From: Nitrospirota bacterium
Lineage (GTDB): Bacteria; Nitrospinota; Nitrospinia; Nitrospinales; Nitrospinaceae
Assembly (NCBI GenBank): GCA_003229345.1
Contig: QIDN01000143.1
Coordinates: 1-5,339, forward strand
Direction: 5' to 3'
Length of the DNA stretch: 5,339 nucleotides
Shown here: in pieces, positions 1 through 5,339 of the stretch
How the letters are laid out: each line of letters opens with the position of its first letter
How positions within the stretch are numbered: the first letter of the stretch is position 1
Notes under the pieces: generated by a model
Told to the model about the DNA's origin: nothing
The model's database searches: none
What the model saw: only the letters and a program-made list of their open reading frames with translations
Translations under genes and position numbers: made by a program

Positions 1-1410
1 CAGCGGCGCATCCTGGGCGAGGGCGCAGTCAGCGCCGCCATGATCCCGGTCTACGGCGAGTACCTGAACACCAAAAGCGAAGAAGATACCCAAAACTTCG
101 CCTCCAACCTGTTCAATATCCAGTTTACGGTACTGGTCATCACTTCATTCGCGATTGTCACCTTCGCGCCTTTCCTGATCATGGCGTTTGCGCCGGGATT
201 TATGGATGAGCCCGACAAATTTGATTTAACAGTGACGTTAACGCGGTGGATGGGACCTTACCTGATTCTGGTGGGAATGAGCGCGTTCTGTATGGGTATT
301 CTGAACACCCATGGTATTTTCAAACTTTCCGCCGCGGCGCCGATCCTGGTCAACATCTCTATGATCCTCGGTGCTCTGATTCTGTCTCCCTACCTGAAGG
401 AACCCATCATGGGTCTGGCCATCGGTGTTCTTGTGGGGGGCCTTTTACAGTTTTGGGTACAATTTCCGACAACCTTGCGCAAGGGATTGAAACTGTCGTC
501 TCATTTCAATTGGAAACATCCCGGCATCATCAAAGTCGGAAAACTGTTGGGTCCGGCCATTCTGGGTTTCGGCGTTTATGAAATCAACCTGCTGGTAGAC
601 ACGCTGTTGGCGTCCCTGCTGGCGGGCGGGTCCGTTTCCTATTTGTATTATGCCAACCGGATGGTGCAATTGCCGCTCGGCGTTTTCGGCGTGGCATTGG
701 GAGTGGCTATCCTGCCGATGCTGACTGGACAGGCGGCCCGACAGGAAACCGAGGAATTCCGTGGCACATTGGCGTTCGGTATCCGGTTGATCCTGTTCAT
801 CACCGTACCGGCTACGGTGGGGTTGATCATTTTAAGTTTCCCGATCATCAATACATTATGGGAACGCGGCGAGTTTTTGCGGAGCACGACCGAAGGAACC
901 CGCCTGGCGTTGATTTATTATTCGGTCGGGTTATGCGCGTTTGCCGGAACCAAGGTGCTGGTTTCAGCCTTCTATTCACTTCAGGACACCAAGACCCCAA
1001 TGAAAATTGGAATCTATTCCATGTTGCTCAATGTGGCTCTCGCCATTATCCTGATGGGCCCACTCAAACACGGAGGCATCGCGCTGGCCACTTCCCTTTC
1101 ATCCATTTTCAACGCGGCGGCGCTGGTATTTCTCCTGAAGAAGAAATTGGGGCGCATGGGGGGACGTAGCATTATAAACTCTATGGTTCAATTGATAATC
1201 GCCGTCACCCTCATGGGATTGGGAATCTATTTTGCCAACACGTGGTGGTTCGATCCACAGGCACCCCTGATCGAACGCATAGGGATTTTATTTGGAGAAA
1301 TAACGCTGGGCGTGATTATTTATATCTGTGCTTCGTGGGCGATGAAAAACGAGGAGCTGAAATTCATCCACCAGTTGATCCGTGAAAAAAGAGGCCCGCG
1401 CCCTGCCTGA
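1..1410 (+). CDS. murJ: MurJ (MviN) lipid II flippase, N-terminus cut off by window edge
   Basis: MurJ flips lipid-linked peptidoglycan precursor (lipid II) across the inner membrane; it belongs to the MOP superfamily. The frame is open from base 1, and the first visible residues, QRRILGEGAVSAA, match the conserved MurJ segment around E. coli Arg52. About 50 N-terminal residues (TM1 and part of TM2) are therefore missing, and the ATG at base 40 is internal. The visible 469 residues hold about 12 hydrophobic segments, which with the missing two gives the family's 14. Other MurJ hallmarks, numbered from base 1, are APGF (about 64-67), GILNTHGIFKLSAAAP (about 99-114), PAILGFGVYEINLL (about 185-198), YYANRMVQLPLGVFGVALG (about 216-234) and FYSLQDTKTP (about 324-333). 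The Arg in YYANR corresponds to E. coli Arg270; the position of E. coli Glu273 is Gln here. A short basic tail (EKRGPRPA) ends the protein. The product call is secure; the start is not visible. Confidence 0.97.
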   Translation, partial: QRRILGEGAVSAAMIPVYGEYLNTKSEEDTQNFASNLFNIQFTVLVITSFAIVTFAPFLIMAFAPGFMDEPDKFDLTVTLTRWMGPYLILVGMSAFCMGILNTHGIFKLSAAAPILVNISMILGALILSPYLKEPIMGLAIGVLVGGLLQFWVQFPTTLRKGLKLSSHFNWKHPGIIKVGKLLGPAILGFGVYEINLLVDTLLASLLAGGSVSYLYYANRMVQLPLGVFGVALGVAILPMLTGQAARQETEEFRGTLAFGIRLILFITVPATVGLIILSFPIINTLWERGEFLRSTTEGTRLALIYYSVGLCAFAGTKVLVSAFYSLQDTKTPMKIGIYSMLLNVALAIILMGPLKHGGIALATSLSSIFNAAALVFLLKKKLGRMGGRSIINSMVQLIIAVTLMGLGIYFANTWWFDPQAPLIERIGILFGEITLGVIIYICASWAMKNEELKFIHQLIREKRGPRPA

Positions 1411-1417
1411 TTTTTTT
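1385..1417 (+). terminator. weak intrinsic terminator-like hairpin at the end of murJ
   Basis: AGGC (1392-1395) can pair with GCCT (1405-1408) around a 9-base loop. After a two-base mismatch on each side, the A run at 1385-1389 can pair with the T run that starts at 1411. The T run is seven bases long (1411-1417) and follows the murJ stop codon directly. The GC stem is only four pairs, so termination may be partial. The call is by inspection, without a folding calculation. Confidence 0.3.
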
Positions 1418-1429
1418 AATGAAACGCCC

Positions 1430-1457
1430 TTGTGTTCTCTCCCTCGTTCCCTATAAT
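1430..1457 (+). promoter_or_regulatory. candidate sigma70 promoter for thrH
   Basis: A perfect -10 hexamer TATAAT (1452-1457) lies 16 bp after TTGTGT (1430-1435), which matches the -35 consensus at three of six positions. Transcription would start near 1464, giving a leader of about 35 bases before the thrH ATG. Its place in the 88-bp gap after murJ suggests thrH can be transcribed independently of murJ. Confidence 0.5.
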
Positions 1458-1498
1458 GAGCCTCCCGAAAATGTTAACCTCAACGAAGGAATCAAGCA

Positions 1499-2110
1499 AT
1501 GCTGGCCTGTTTGGATTTGGAAGGGGTACTCGTTCCCGAAATCTGGATCGATTTTGCGGAACAAACCGGTATCGAAAAACTGCGTCTGACCACCCGGGAT
1601 ATCCCGGATTACGACGAACTGATGCGCGGCCGACTCAAGATACTGGATGAAAACAATCTCAAGCTGGCGGATATCCAGAATGTGATCCAGAAGATCAAAC
1701 CACTCGAAGGGGCCTGTGACTTTCTGGAATGGCTGAAGTCGGAGTTTCAGGTGATCATTCTTTCCGATACTTTTTACCAGTTTGCAGGACCGCTCATGGC
1801 GCAATTGGATTATCCCACCCTGTTCTGCAATGAACTGATTGTCGATAAGGAAGGACGCATCGCCAACTACCGCCTGAGACAGGCCGACGGCAAAACCAAA
1901 GCGGTGGCCGCATTACAGAGTTTAAATTTTCAGGTGGTGGCTGCCGGGGATTCTTACAATGATACGGGGATGCTGAAACAAGCGGATGCAGGTATTTTTT
2001 TCCGGCCGCCGGAGAGCATCACGAAGGAGTTTCCTCAATTCCCCGTCACTCATCAGTACGAGGAAATGAAACAAGCCTTCCAGCAAGCCAGGGCTGACTT
2101 GACGAAGTGA
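1499..2110 (+). CDS. thrH: ThrH, phosphoserine phosphatase / homoserine phosphotransferase (HAD superfamily)
   Basis: ThrH is a cytoplasmic HAD-superfamily enzyme that dephosphorylates phosphoserine and can transfer the phosphate to homoserine, linking serine and threonine biosynthesis. This is known from the Pseudomonas protein; activity here is inferred. The 203 residues are close to the usual ThrH length and colinear with it. HAD motif I is CLDLEGVLVPEIW, with Asp6 as the expected nucleophile and Glu8 in place of the second Asp, as is normal for ThrH. TTRDIPDYDELM (31-42) is a ThrH signature. Motif II is ILSDTF with Ser89. A Lys at 132 or 134 (DGKTK) serves motif III. Motif IV is GDSYND (150-155). 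The tail EFPQFPVTHQYEEMK is also typical. The start is supported by GAAGGA (1485-1490), 8 bases before the ATG. The gene ends 7 bp from the stop of the convergent SH3b gene. Confidence is high because similarity to known ThrH is continuous. Confidence 0.96.
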   Translation: MLACLDLEGVLVPEIWIDFAEQTGIEKLRLTTRDIPDYDELMRGRLKILDENNLKLADIQNVIQKIKPLEGACDFLEWLKSEFQVIILSDTFYQFAGPLMAQLDYPTLFCNELIVDKEGRIANYRLRQADGKTKAVAALQSLNFQVVAAGDSYNDTGMLKQADAGIFFRPPESITKEFPQFPVTHQYEEMKQAFQQARADLTK

Positions 2111-2117
2111 CGGTTGT

Positions 2118-2618
2118 TCATTCAATCGAGGTGGAGAGCAGGCGAGTGGCGATCCAACCCTTTTTACCGCCCATATCAATCTGAGTCCAGTGTTCCCTTT
2201 TCTCAAGAATGACCAGGTGTTCTCCCTTGCCCGCCCCGCCGATAATCTTCGATTGTTTGCTGGGTTGTTCCCGGATATTGGCAAACGACACATTGACATA
2301 GTGGATCAGCTGGTAGTCATCATCCTTGGGAATATCTTGCGCCTTCTCCTCCACAGGAGTTTCCATAACACCGTCGAAAAAAGCCTGGTAATCCCAGTTC
2401 GCTTTGTAAGCCACAAGCACCGCAAACAACAGGGTAAGCAGAGAGATTTTCTTCATAGCCTGCCAGAAAGTCATTCCTGATTCTGGAATTTCCACAGGCC
2501 GTATCGGCGGGCCGCAATGCTCACAAAAGGCCGCACCCCGCGGCAAAGGTTTATTGCAGGAAATGCAATAATCCCTGATCAAGGCATCTTGTCTTTTGGT
2601 AATTTCGTCAAAATTCAT
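2118..2618 (-). CDS. zinc-ribbon, single-TM protein with C-terminal SH3b domain
   Basis: I do not recognise a named family for this 166-residue protein, but its architecture is clear. Residues 18-35 form a zinc ribbon with two CxxC knuckles (Cys18/Cys21 and Cys32/Cys35, the second being FCEHCG). Residues about 58-71 are one hydrophobic helix (ISLLTLLFAVLVAY) preceded by MKK. An acidic linker (about 85-101) follows. Residues about 107-163 look like a bacterial SH3 (SH3b) domain: YVNVSFANIREQPSKQSKII, a GEHLVILE strand, WTQI, and the closing GWIATRLL. The expected topology is zinc ribbon in the cytoplasm and SH3b in the periplasm. SH3b domains often bind peptidoglycan or peptides, so an envelope-sensing or anchoring role is possible but unproven. 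The start lies 7 bp after the M32 peptidase stop, with a weak GAGTGG ribosome site overlapping that stop. This implies co-transcription and probably coupled translation. Confidence 0.88.
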   Translation of the reverse strand: MNFDEITKRQDALIRDYCISCNKPLPRGAAFCEHCGPPIRPVEIPESGMTFWQAMKKISLLTLLFAVLVAYKANWDYQAFFDGVMETPVEEKAQDIPKDDDYQLIHYVNVSFANIREQPSKQSKIIGGAGKGEHLVILEKREHWTQIDMGGKKGWIATRLLSTSIE

Positions 2619-2625
2619 AATCCAC

Positions 2626-4140
2626 TCATACTGAAGAACTTAATCGGTAAATTTCATGATATTTATTTTTCAAATAAGCGATGAAGTGCGCGGGGCTCAG
2701 GGCTTCCCCCGTCACCTCTTTCAATAAGGCATCGGTGGACAATAATTTTCCTTTAACGTGAATTTTCTGACTCAGCCATTGCCTGATGGACTGGAACCTG
2801 CCATCGCGAATCCAGTTTTCCAGATCGGGAGTCTCCTGCTTCATTGCATTATAAAACTGACAGGCGTACATGGCTCCAAACGTATAGGACGGAAAATATC
2901 CGAAAGCGCCGCCACTCCAATGAACGTCTTGTAAAATACCTTCGGTATCCGTCGCGGGACGGATTCCCAGATACTCCTGCATTTTGTTATTCCACACCTC
3001 AGGTAAATCCGAAACCTTATAGGTATCGTCGAAAATCCCTTTTTCAATCTCGTAACGCAGGATAATGTGCATGGGATACGTCACCTCATCCGATTCCACG
3101 CGAATGAAGGTAGGCCGGCAAATATTAATGGCTTCATAGAAGGCCTGCGAATTCACTCCCTTTAGACTATCAGGAAAGGTCTCGGTGAACAATTCCATAT
3201 AATGATCACAAAACGCTTTCTGTTTGCTGATCATGCGCTCCCAGAACAGGGATTGGGATTCATGAATCCCGGTGGTCAACGCTTCGGAAACCGGCAAGGC
3301 GCGGTCGCGTTCCATCCGTCCCTGTTCGTATAGGGCATGGCCGGTTTCATGGATGACGGCAAACAGGGATTCCATGAAATTATCGGTGCCGTAGCGGGTG
3401 GTGATCCTCACATCGGTGGGGTCGGCCCCGCCGCAGAAGGGATGGACGGAAACATCCATTCGGCCTTTATTGAAATCGAATCCCAGGGCTTCACTGATGG
3501 TGCGCCCCAATGCTTCCTGCTTCGCTACTGAAAATTCGCCCTGCAGAAAGGAGGTATCCGGTTGATAGTCGCTCTCCTGAATGGCACGAATCAAAGGTAC
3601 CAGTTCCACCTTCAGGCGTTCGAAGATAGGATCAACCCGCTCCACCGTTAAGTCGCGTTCATAAATATCCATCAGAACATCGTAAGGCGGCTGGTCCGGT
3701 TCAATATAATGAGCCCACTGTTTTTGGAGTTCAATCAGCCGCTCCAATACCGGAGCGAAATCGGAATACTTATTTTCCTCTCGGGCTTTGGCCCAGATGT
3801 GGTGGCCTTTGGACCCCAACTCCGCCAACTCCTGCACCAGTTCCATCGGGACTTTAGTCTCCCGGTCATACGCCCGGCGGGTTTCCCGGATATTGCACAG
3901 CTCATAGGGATCCAAATCACTCAAAGAGCCGGATTCCAATTGATCCAGTAGTTCTCCAATTTGAGGATCAGTCTGCTTTTCGTGAGCTACTCCGGCCAGG
4001 GAAGCGATCTGTCCGGCCCGCGCCTGTGTCGCACCACGAGGCATGATCACTTCCTGATCCCAGTGTAATATGCCCATGATCTGCTCCAACTGGCCCAACT
4101 CCTCAAGCTTCCTGGCTAGTTTCTGATACGCTTGTTGCAT
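2626..4140 (-). CDS. M32 family (Taq/Pfu type) metallocarboxypeptidase
   Basis: M32 enzymes are metal-dependent cytoplasmic carboxypeptidases that trim C-terminal residues from peptides; specificity here cannot be read from sequence. The 504 residues match the usual family length, and all the M32 signature motifs appear in order: HPF (233-235), DVRIT (243-247), the metal site HETGH (264-268, ligands His264 and His268, catalytic Glu265), HESQ (293-296, with Glu294 the expected third ligand), IRVESDE (346-352) and GILQDVHW (401-408). The N-terminus (YQKLARKLEELGQLEQIMGILHWDQEVIMP) is also typical of the family. No signal peptide is visible. The start ATG has a strong AGGAGG, but 13 bases away. 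This is the first gene of a minus-strand operon with the SH3b protein. It appears intact and probably active. Confidence 0.97.
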   Translation of the reverse strand: MQQAYQKLARKLEELGQLEQIMGILHWDQEVIMPRGATQARAGQIASLAGVAHEKQTDPQIGELLDQLESGSLSDLDPYELCNIRETRRAYDRETKVPMELVQELAELGSKGHHIWAKAREENKYSDFAPVLERLIELQKQWAHYIEPDQPPYDVLMDIYERDLTVERVDPIFERLKVELVPLIRAIQESDYQPDTSFLQGEFSVAKQEALGRTISEALGFDFNKGRMDVSVHPFCGGADPTDVRITTRYGTDNFMESLFAVIHETGHALYEQGRMERDRALPVSEALTTGIHESQSLFWERMISKQKAFCDHYMELFTETFPDSLKGVNSQAFYEAINICRPTFIRVESDEVTYPMHIILRYEIEKGIFDDTYKVSDLPEVWNNKMQEYLGIRPATDTEGILQDVHWSGGAFGYFPSYTFGAMYACQFYNAMKQETPDLENWIRDGRFQSIRQWLSQKIHVKGKLLSTDALLKEVTGEALSPAHFIAYLKNKYHEIYRLSSSV

Positions 4141-4274
4141 TATGAAATTAGAACCTCCTATAATCCAAAATGAAGGATTTCAATAAATGAAAACCCATTT
4201 AAAGAGTTTTATTATATAATTCCAGTGAACCAAATCGCATTCATTATCTTGAAAATATTGATAGGGAAGTCAAG
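4141..4274. promoter_or_regulatory. divergent promoter region between M32 operon and ferritin-like gene
   Basis: This AT-rich 134-bp gap must hold starts for both directions. TATAAT can be read on both strands of the same short stretch: plus strand 4215-4220, minus strand 4216-4211. Neither has a good -35 at 16-18 bp. A second minus-strand candidate is TTGACT (4273-4268), 19 bp from GATAAT (4248-4243); its -35 overlaps the ribosome site of the opposite gene. A small inverted repeat, TTTCA-ATAAA-TGAAA (4178-4192), lies in the minus-strand leader and could be an operator, but it is short. The exact start sites are undecided. Confidence 0.4.
4154..4159 (-). promoter_or_regulatory. AGGAGG ribosome binding site of the M32 gene, with unusually long spacing
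   Basis: On the minus strand a full AGGAGGT precedes the ATG at 4140 by 13 bases (4141-4153), longer than the usual 5-9. The codon directly before the ATG is an in-frame ATA (4141-4143), which would sit 10 bases from the site. No other ATG, GTG or TTG start lies closer in this frame. The ATG at 4140 remains the best start because the M32 similarity begins just after it. Confidence 0.6.
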
Positions 4275-4520
4275 ATGGACAAAGGGGAAGAAAACAAAAT
4301 CACCATTCAAGCCAGACTCAAGGTATTGAACAAATCCCTGGTGAGCGAGGAAAACTCAGTTCAATACTATCAGACCCTCCTGGAAAATACCGCCCCGGAT
4401 TCGGATGAGAAAATTGGGGAACGGCGGGTATATGAAGACCTCCAGGCAGAAGAGAAAAAACACGTGCAGGTCATCCAAGACATGATCCAGCATTGGGAAA
4501 ACAAACTCAGGGATATTTGA
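4275..4520 (+). CDS. small two-helix ferritin/rubrerythrin-like protein (half-ferritin candidate)
   Basis: This is an 81-residue, highly charged, helix-rich soluble protein with no cysteine, signal peptide or membrane segment. It reads as two helices joined by a short loop. Helix one (about 10-38) carries Glu25-Glu26 and Tyr31-Tyr32. The loop is NTAPDSDEKIG. Helix two (about 48-78) carries QAEEKKH, with Glu59/Glu60 and His63. An E(x4-5)Y followed by an ExxH on the next helix is the half-site pattern of ferritin-like di-iron proteins. It resembles rubrerythrin halves and the encapsulated ferritins, where two such hairpins dimerise to build one iron site. Metal binding is inferred, not shown. 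The ATG is supported by AGGGAAG (4263-4269) a few bases upstream. Neighbours are the divergent M32 operon and, downstream, a Fur-controlled iron-permease gene. No encapsulin shell gene is visible. It is real as a gene; its function is tentative. Confidence 0.8.
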   Translation: MDKGEENKITIQARLKVLNKSLVSEENSVQYYQTLLENTAPDSDEKIGERRVYEDLQAEEKKHVQVIQDMIQHWENKLRDI

Positions 4521-4538
4521 ATAAAATTCTATTTTATT
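4520..4538 (+). terminator. AT-only hairpin after the ferritin-like gene
   Basis: AATAAAAT (4520-4527) and ATTTTATT (4531-4538) form a perfect 8-bp inverted repeat with a 3-base loop TCT, beginning at the last base of the stop codon. All stem pairs are A-T, so it is weak as an intrinsic terminator, and no GC stem plus T run occurs nearby. It may only protect or mark the 3' end. Confidence 0.25.
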
Positions 4539-4645
4539 TAAATAGTTATGACATATTAACCTATCTTAAACATTAAGTATTTTCCTTCAGCTTACCCTGC
4601 CAGGCCCTAGCGGCGCGCCCTATTTTCTCCTTTAAAACTAAATAT

Positions 4646-4674
4646 TTGACAACCTATCTCCGTTAATATACATT
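4646..4674 (+). promoter_or_regulatory. sigma70 promoter of the cytochrome c/FTR1 gene
   Basis: A perfect -35 hexamer TTGACA (4646-4651) is followed after exactly 17 bp by TACATT (4669-4674), which matches the -10 consensus at four of six positions. Transcription should start near 4681, leaving a leader of about 80 bases before the ATG at 4761. The start falls inside the Fur box, so this promoter is expected to be off when iron is plentiful. The rest of the 240-bp gap (4521-4760) holds no ORF I would call; a GC-rich patch at 4595-4620 stays unexplained. Confidence 0.7.
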
Positions 4675-4693
4675 GATAATCATTATCATTATT
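4675..4693 (+). promoter_or_regulatory. Fur box (iron-responsive operator)
   Basis: The 19 bases GATAATCATTATCATTATT contain a perfect 6-1-6 Fur palindrome (GATAAT, C, ATTATC at 4675-4687). A third, one-mismatch hexamer ATTATT (4688-4693) completes the classic array of three. The site begins directly after the -10 and covers the predicted +1, the textbook position for repression by Fe(II)-Fur. The regulator itself is not in the window. Confidence 0.85.
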
Positions 4694-4760
4694 AAAATAG
4701 TTGGAATAAGTTTCGCTCTGAGAAGTCTATTAAAGAATAGTCAAAAAGCCGAAGGATAAA

Positions 4761-5339
4761 ATGCTCCTCAAAAACAGACCGCGGAATGCGACAGGTATCT
4801 TCGCCTTCCTAATGGGATTCCTTTTACTAGCCCTGCACTTCCCAACACTGGCAGAGTCTCAACCGGCCAAACTGGAATCCAACGTCAAAAAAATTGTGAT
4901 GATGATGAACATCGTCAACAAGGAATACCACGAAGGAATTGCGGAGGGTAAGATCATCAACGCCGCGGAGTATGAAGAAAGCCAGATATTCCTTGAGCAG
5001 GCGTTTGGCCGTTATCAAACTCTAGTCGAAGACACGGCCCCTCAAGACAAACAGGACGAACTGGCCAACCAATTTTCGTTGCTTATTCAAAAGATAAAAA
5101 GCAAAAAAGATCCTAGCGTTATCAAATCCGAGGTAAACGCCATCAATTCCGGAATTCTTGCAAAGTTCAATATCAAACTCAGCGAAACGCCTTCCGAACC
5201 AGTGTCTCTCGAAAGTGGCCGTACCCTTTACATGAATAATTGCAAGGTATGTCATGGAATTGAAGGCAAAGGGGACGGCCCCATAGCGTTGCAGCTGGAT
5301 CCCAGACCTGCAGTATTGGCCAATCCTCAATTCACCGGC
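4761..5339 (+). CDS. probable cytochrome c/FTR1 family iron permease, N-terminal part (runs off right edge)
   Basis: The frame is open for 193 codons to the window end. Residues 1-31 form a signal peptide: basic Lys4, Arg6 and Arg8, hydrophobic 12-26, likely cleavage after TLA at 31. Residues about 40-140 are a helical extracytoplasmic segment. Its MMNIVNKEYHEGIAEGKIIN and AAEYEES resemble the DY.gAV.dG.V.d..EY pattern found at the start of FTR1-type permeases. A class I cytochrome c domain then begins (GRTLYMNNCKVCHG), with CxxCH at Cys161, Cys164 and His165, followed by GKGDGP and DPRPAVLANPQFTG. Fusions of this layout carry a C-terminal FTR1 ferrous iron permease domain, which would lie beyond the window; that part is inferred. 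The function would be iron uptake coupled to periplasmic electron transfer. The start is supported by GAAGGA (4751-4756), 4 bases before the ATG. The Fur box upstream agrees with this role. A stand-alone periplasmic cytochrome is the main alternative. Confidence 0.82.
   Translation, partial: MLLKNRPRNATGIFAFLMGFLLLALHFPTLAESQPAKLESNVKKIVMMMNIVNKEYHEGIAEGKIINAAEYEESQIFLEQAFGRYQTLVEDTAPQDKQDELANQFSLLIQKIKSKKDPSVIKSEVNAINSGILAKFNIKLSETPSEPVSLESGRTLYMNNCKVCHGIEGKGDGPIALQLDPRPAVLANPQFTG

Noticed and set aside
1451..1804. Minus-strand ORF of 117 residues opposite the start of thrH
   Set aside because: It is antisense to the conserved ThrH N-terminal motifs and shows no independent protein features.
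1922..2299. Minus-strand ORF of 125 residues spanning the thrH/SH3b junction
   Set aside because: It overlaps the well-supported 3' ends of both thrH and the SH3b gene and has no recognisable motif.
3337..3531. Plus-strand ORF of 64 residues inside the M32 gene
   Set aside because: It is antisense to the HPF, DVRIT and HETGH catalytic region of the peptidase and has no supporting signals.
4184..4201. Inverted repeat TAAATG / CATTTA as a terminator
   Set aside because: It is only six A/T-rich pairs with a 6-base loop, in a leader region and without a T run.
4236..4254. Possible second Fur site around ATTATC (4243-4248) upstream of the ferritin-like gene
   Set aside because: Only one hexamer matches; the flanking positions do not form a 6-1-6 palindrome, so I do not call iron regulation for this gene.
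4827..5330. Two minus-strand ORFs (4827-5018 and 5022-5330)
   Set aside because: They lie opposite the plus-strand cytochrome c frame, which has a signal peptide, CxxCH motif, ribosome site and Fur promoter; the minus-strand proteins show no domain or start signal.

Overview
The window reads as chromosomal DNA from a Gram-negative bacterium of intermediate GC content. The cues are a 14-helix MurJ-type lipid II flippase, a predicted periplasmic c-type cytochrome domain, sigma70-like promoter hexamers and a near-consensus Fur box. The combination of ThrH, an M32 carboxypeptidase and a probable cytochrome c/FTR1 protein would fit a deltaproteobacterial or Nitrospinota-like marine lineage, but that placement is a guess. 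I see no tRNA, rRNA, CRISPR array, insertion sequence or phage gene.

Layout. Bases 1-1410 (+) hold the C-terminal nine-tenths of murJ; its start lies off the left edge. A short gap with a weak terminator-like hairpin and a TATAAT promoter leads to thrH (1499-2110, +), a HAD-family phosphoserine/homoserine phosphotransferase. Facing it, with only 7 bp between the stop codons, is a two-gene minus-strand operon. An M32 metallocarboxypeptidase (4140-2626) is transcribed first. A zinc-ribbon, single-helix membrane protein with an SH3b domain (2618-2118) follows, and its start lies 7 bp after the peptidase stop. A 134-bp AT-rich divergent region separates this operon from an 81-residue plus-strand protein (4275-4520), which looks like half of a ferritin/rubrerythrin fold.

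The right end is an iron-responsive locus. The 240-bp gap 4521-4760 carries a TTGACA/TACATT promoter, with a Fur operator lying directly over the expected transcription start. It drives an open reading frame (4761 to the right edge, 193 codons visible). That frame has a signal peptide, an FTR1-type extracytoplasmic helical segment and a CxxCH haem-binding motif. This is the expected N-terminal part of a cytochrome c/FTR1 iron permease; the permease membrane domain itself would lie beyond the window.

The genes fall into three themes: envelope construction (murJ, perhaps the SH3b protein), amino-acid and peptide metabolism (thrH, M32 peptidase) and iron handling (Fur-controlled permease, perhaps the ferritin-like half-protein). 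The most interesting part is the right end, where a candidate minimal iron-binding protein sits beside a Fur-regulated cytochrome-linked iron importer.
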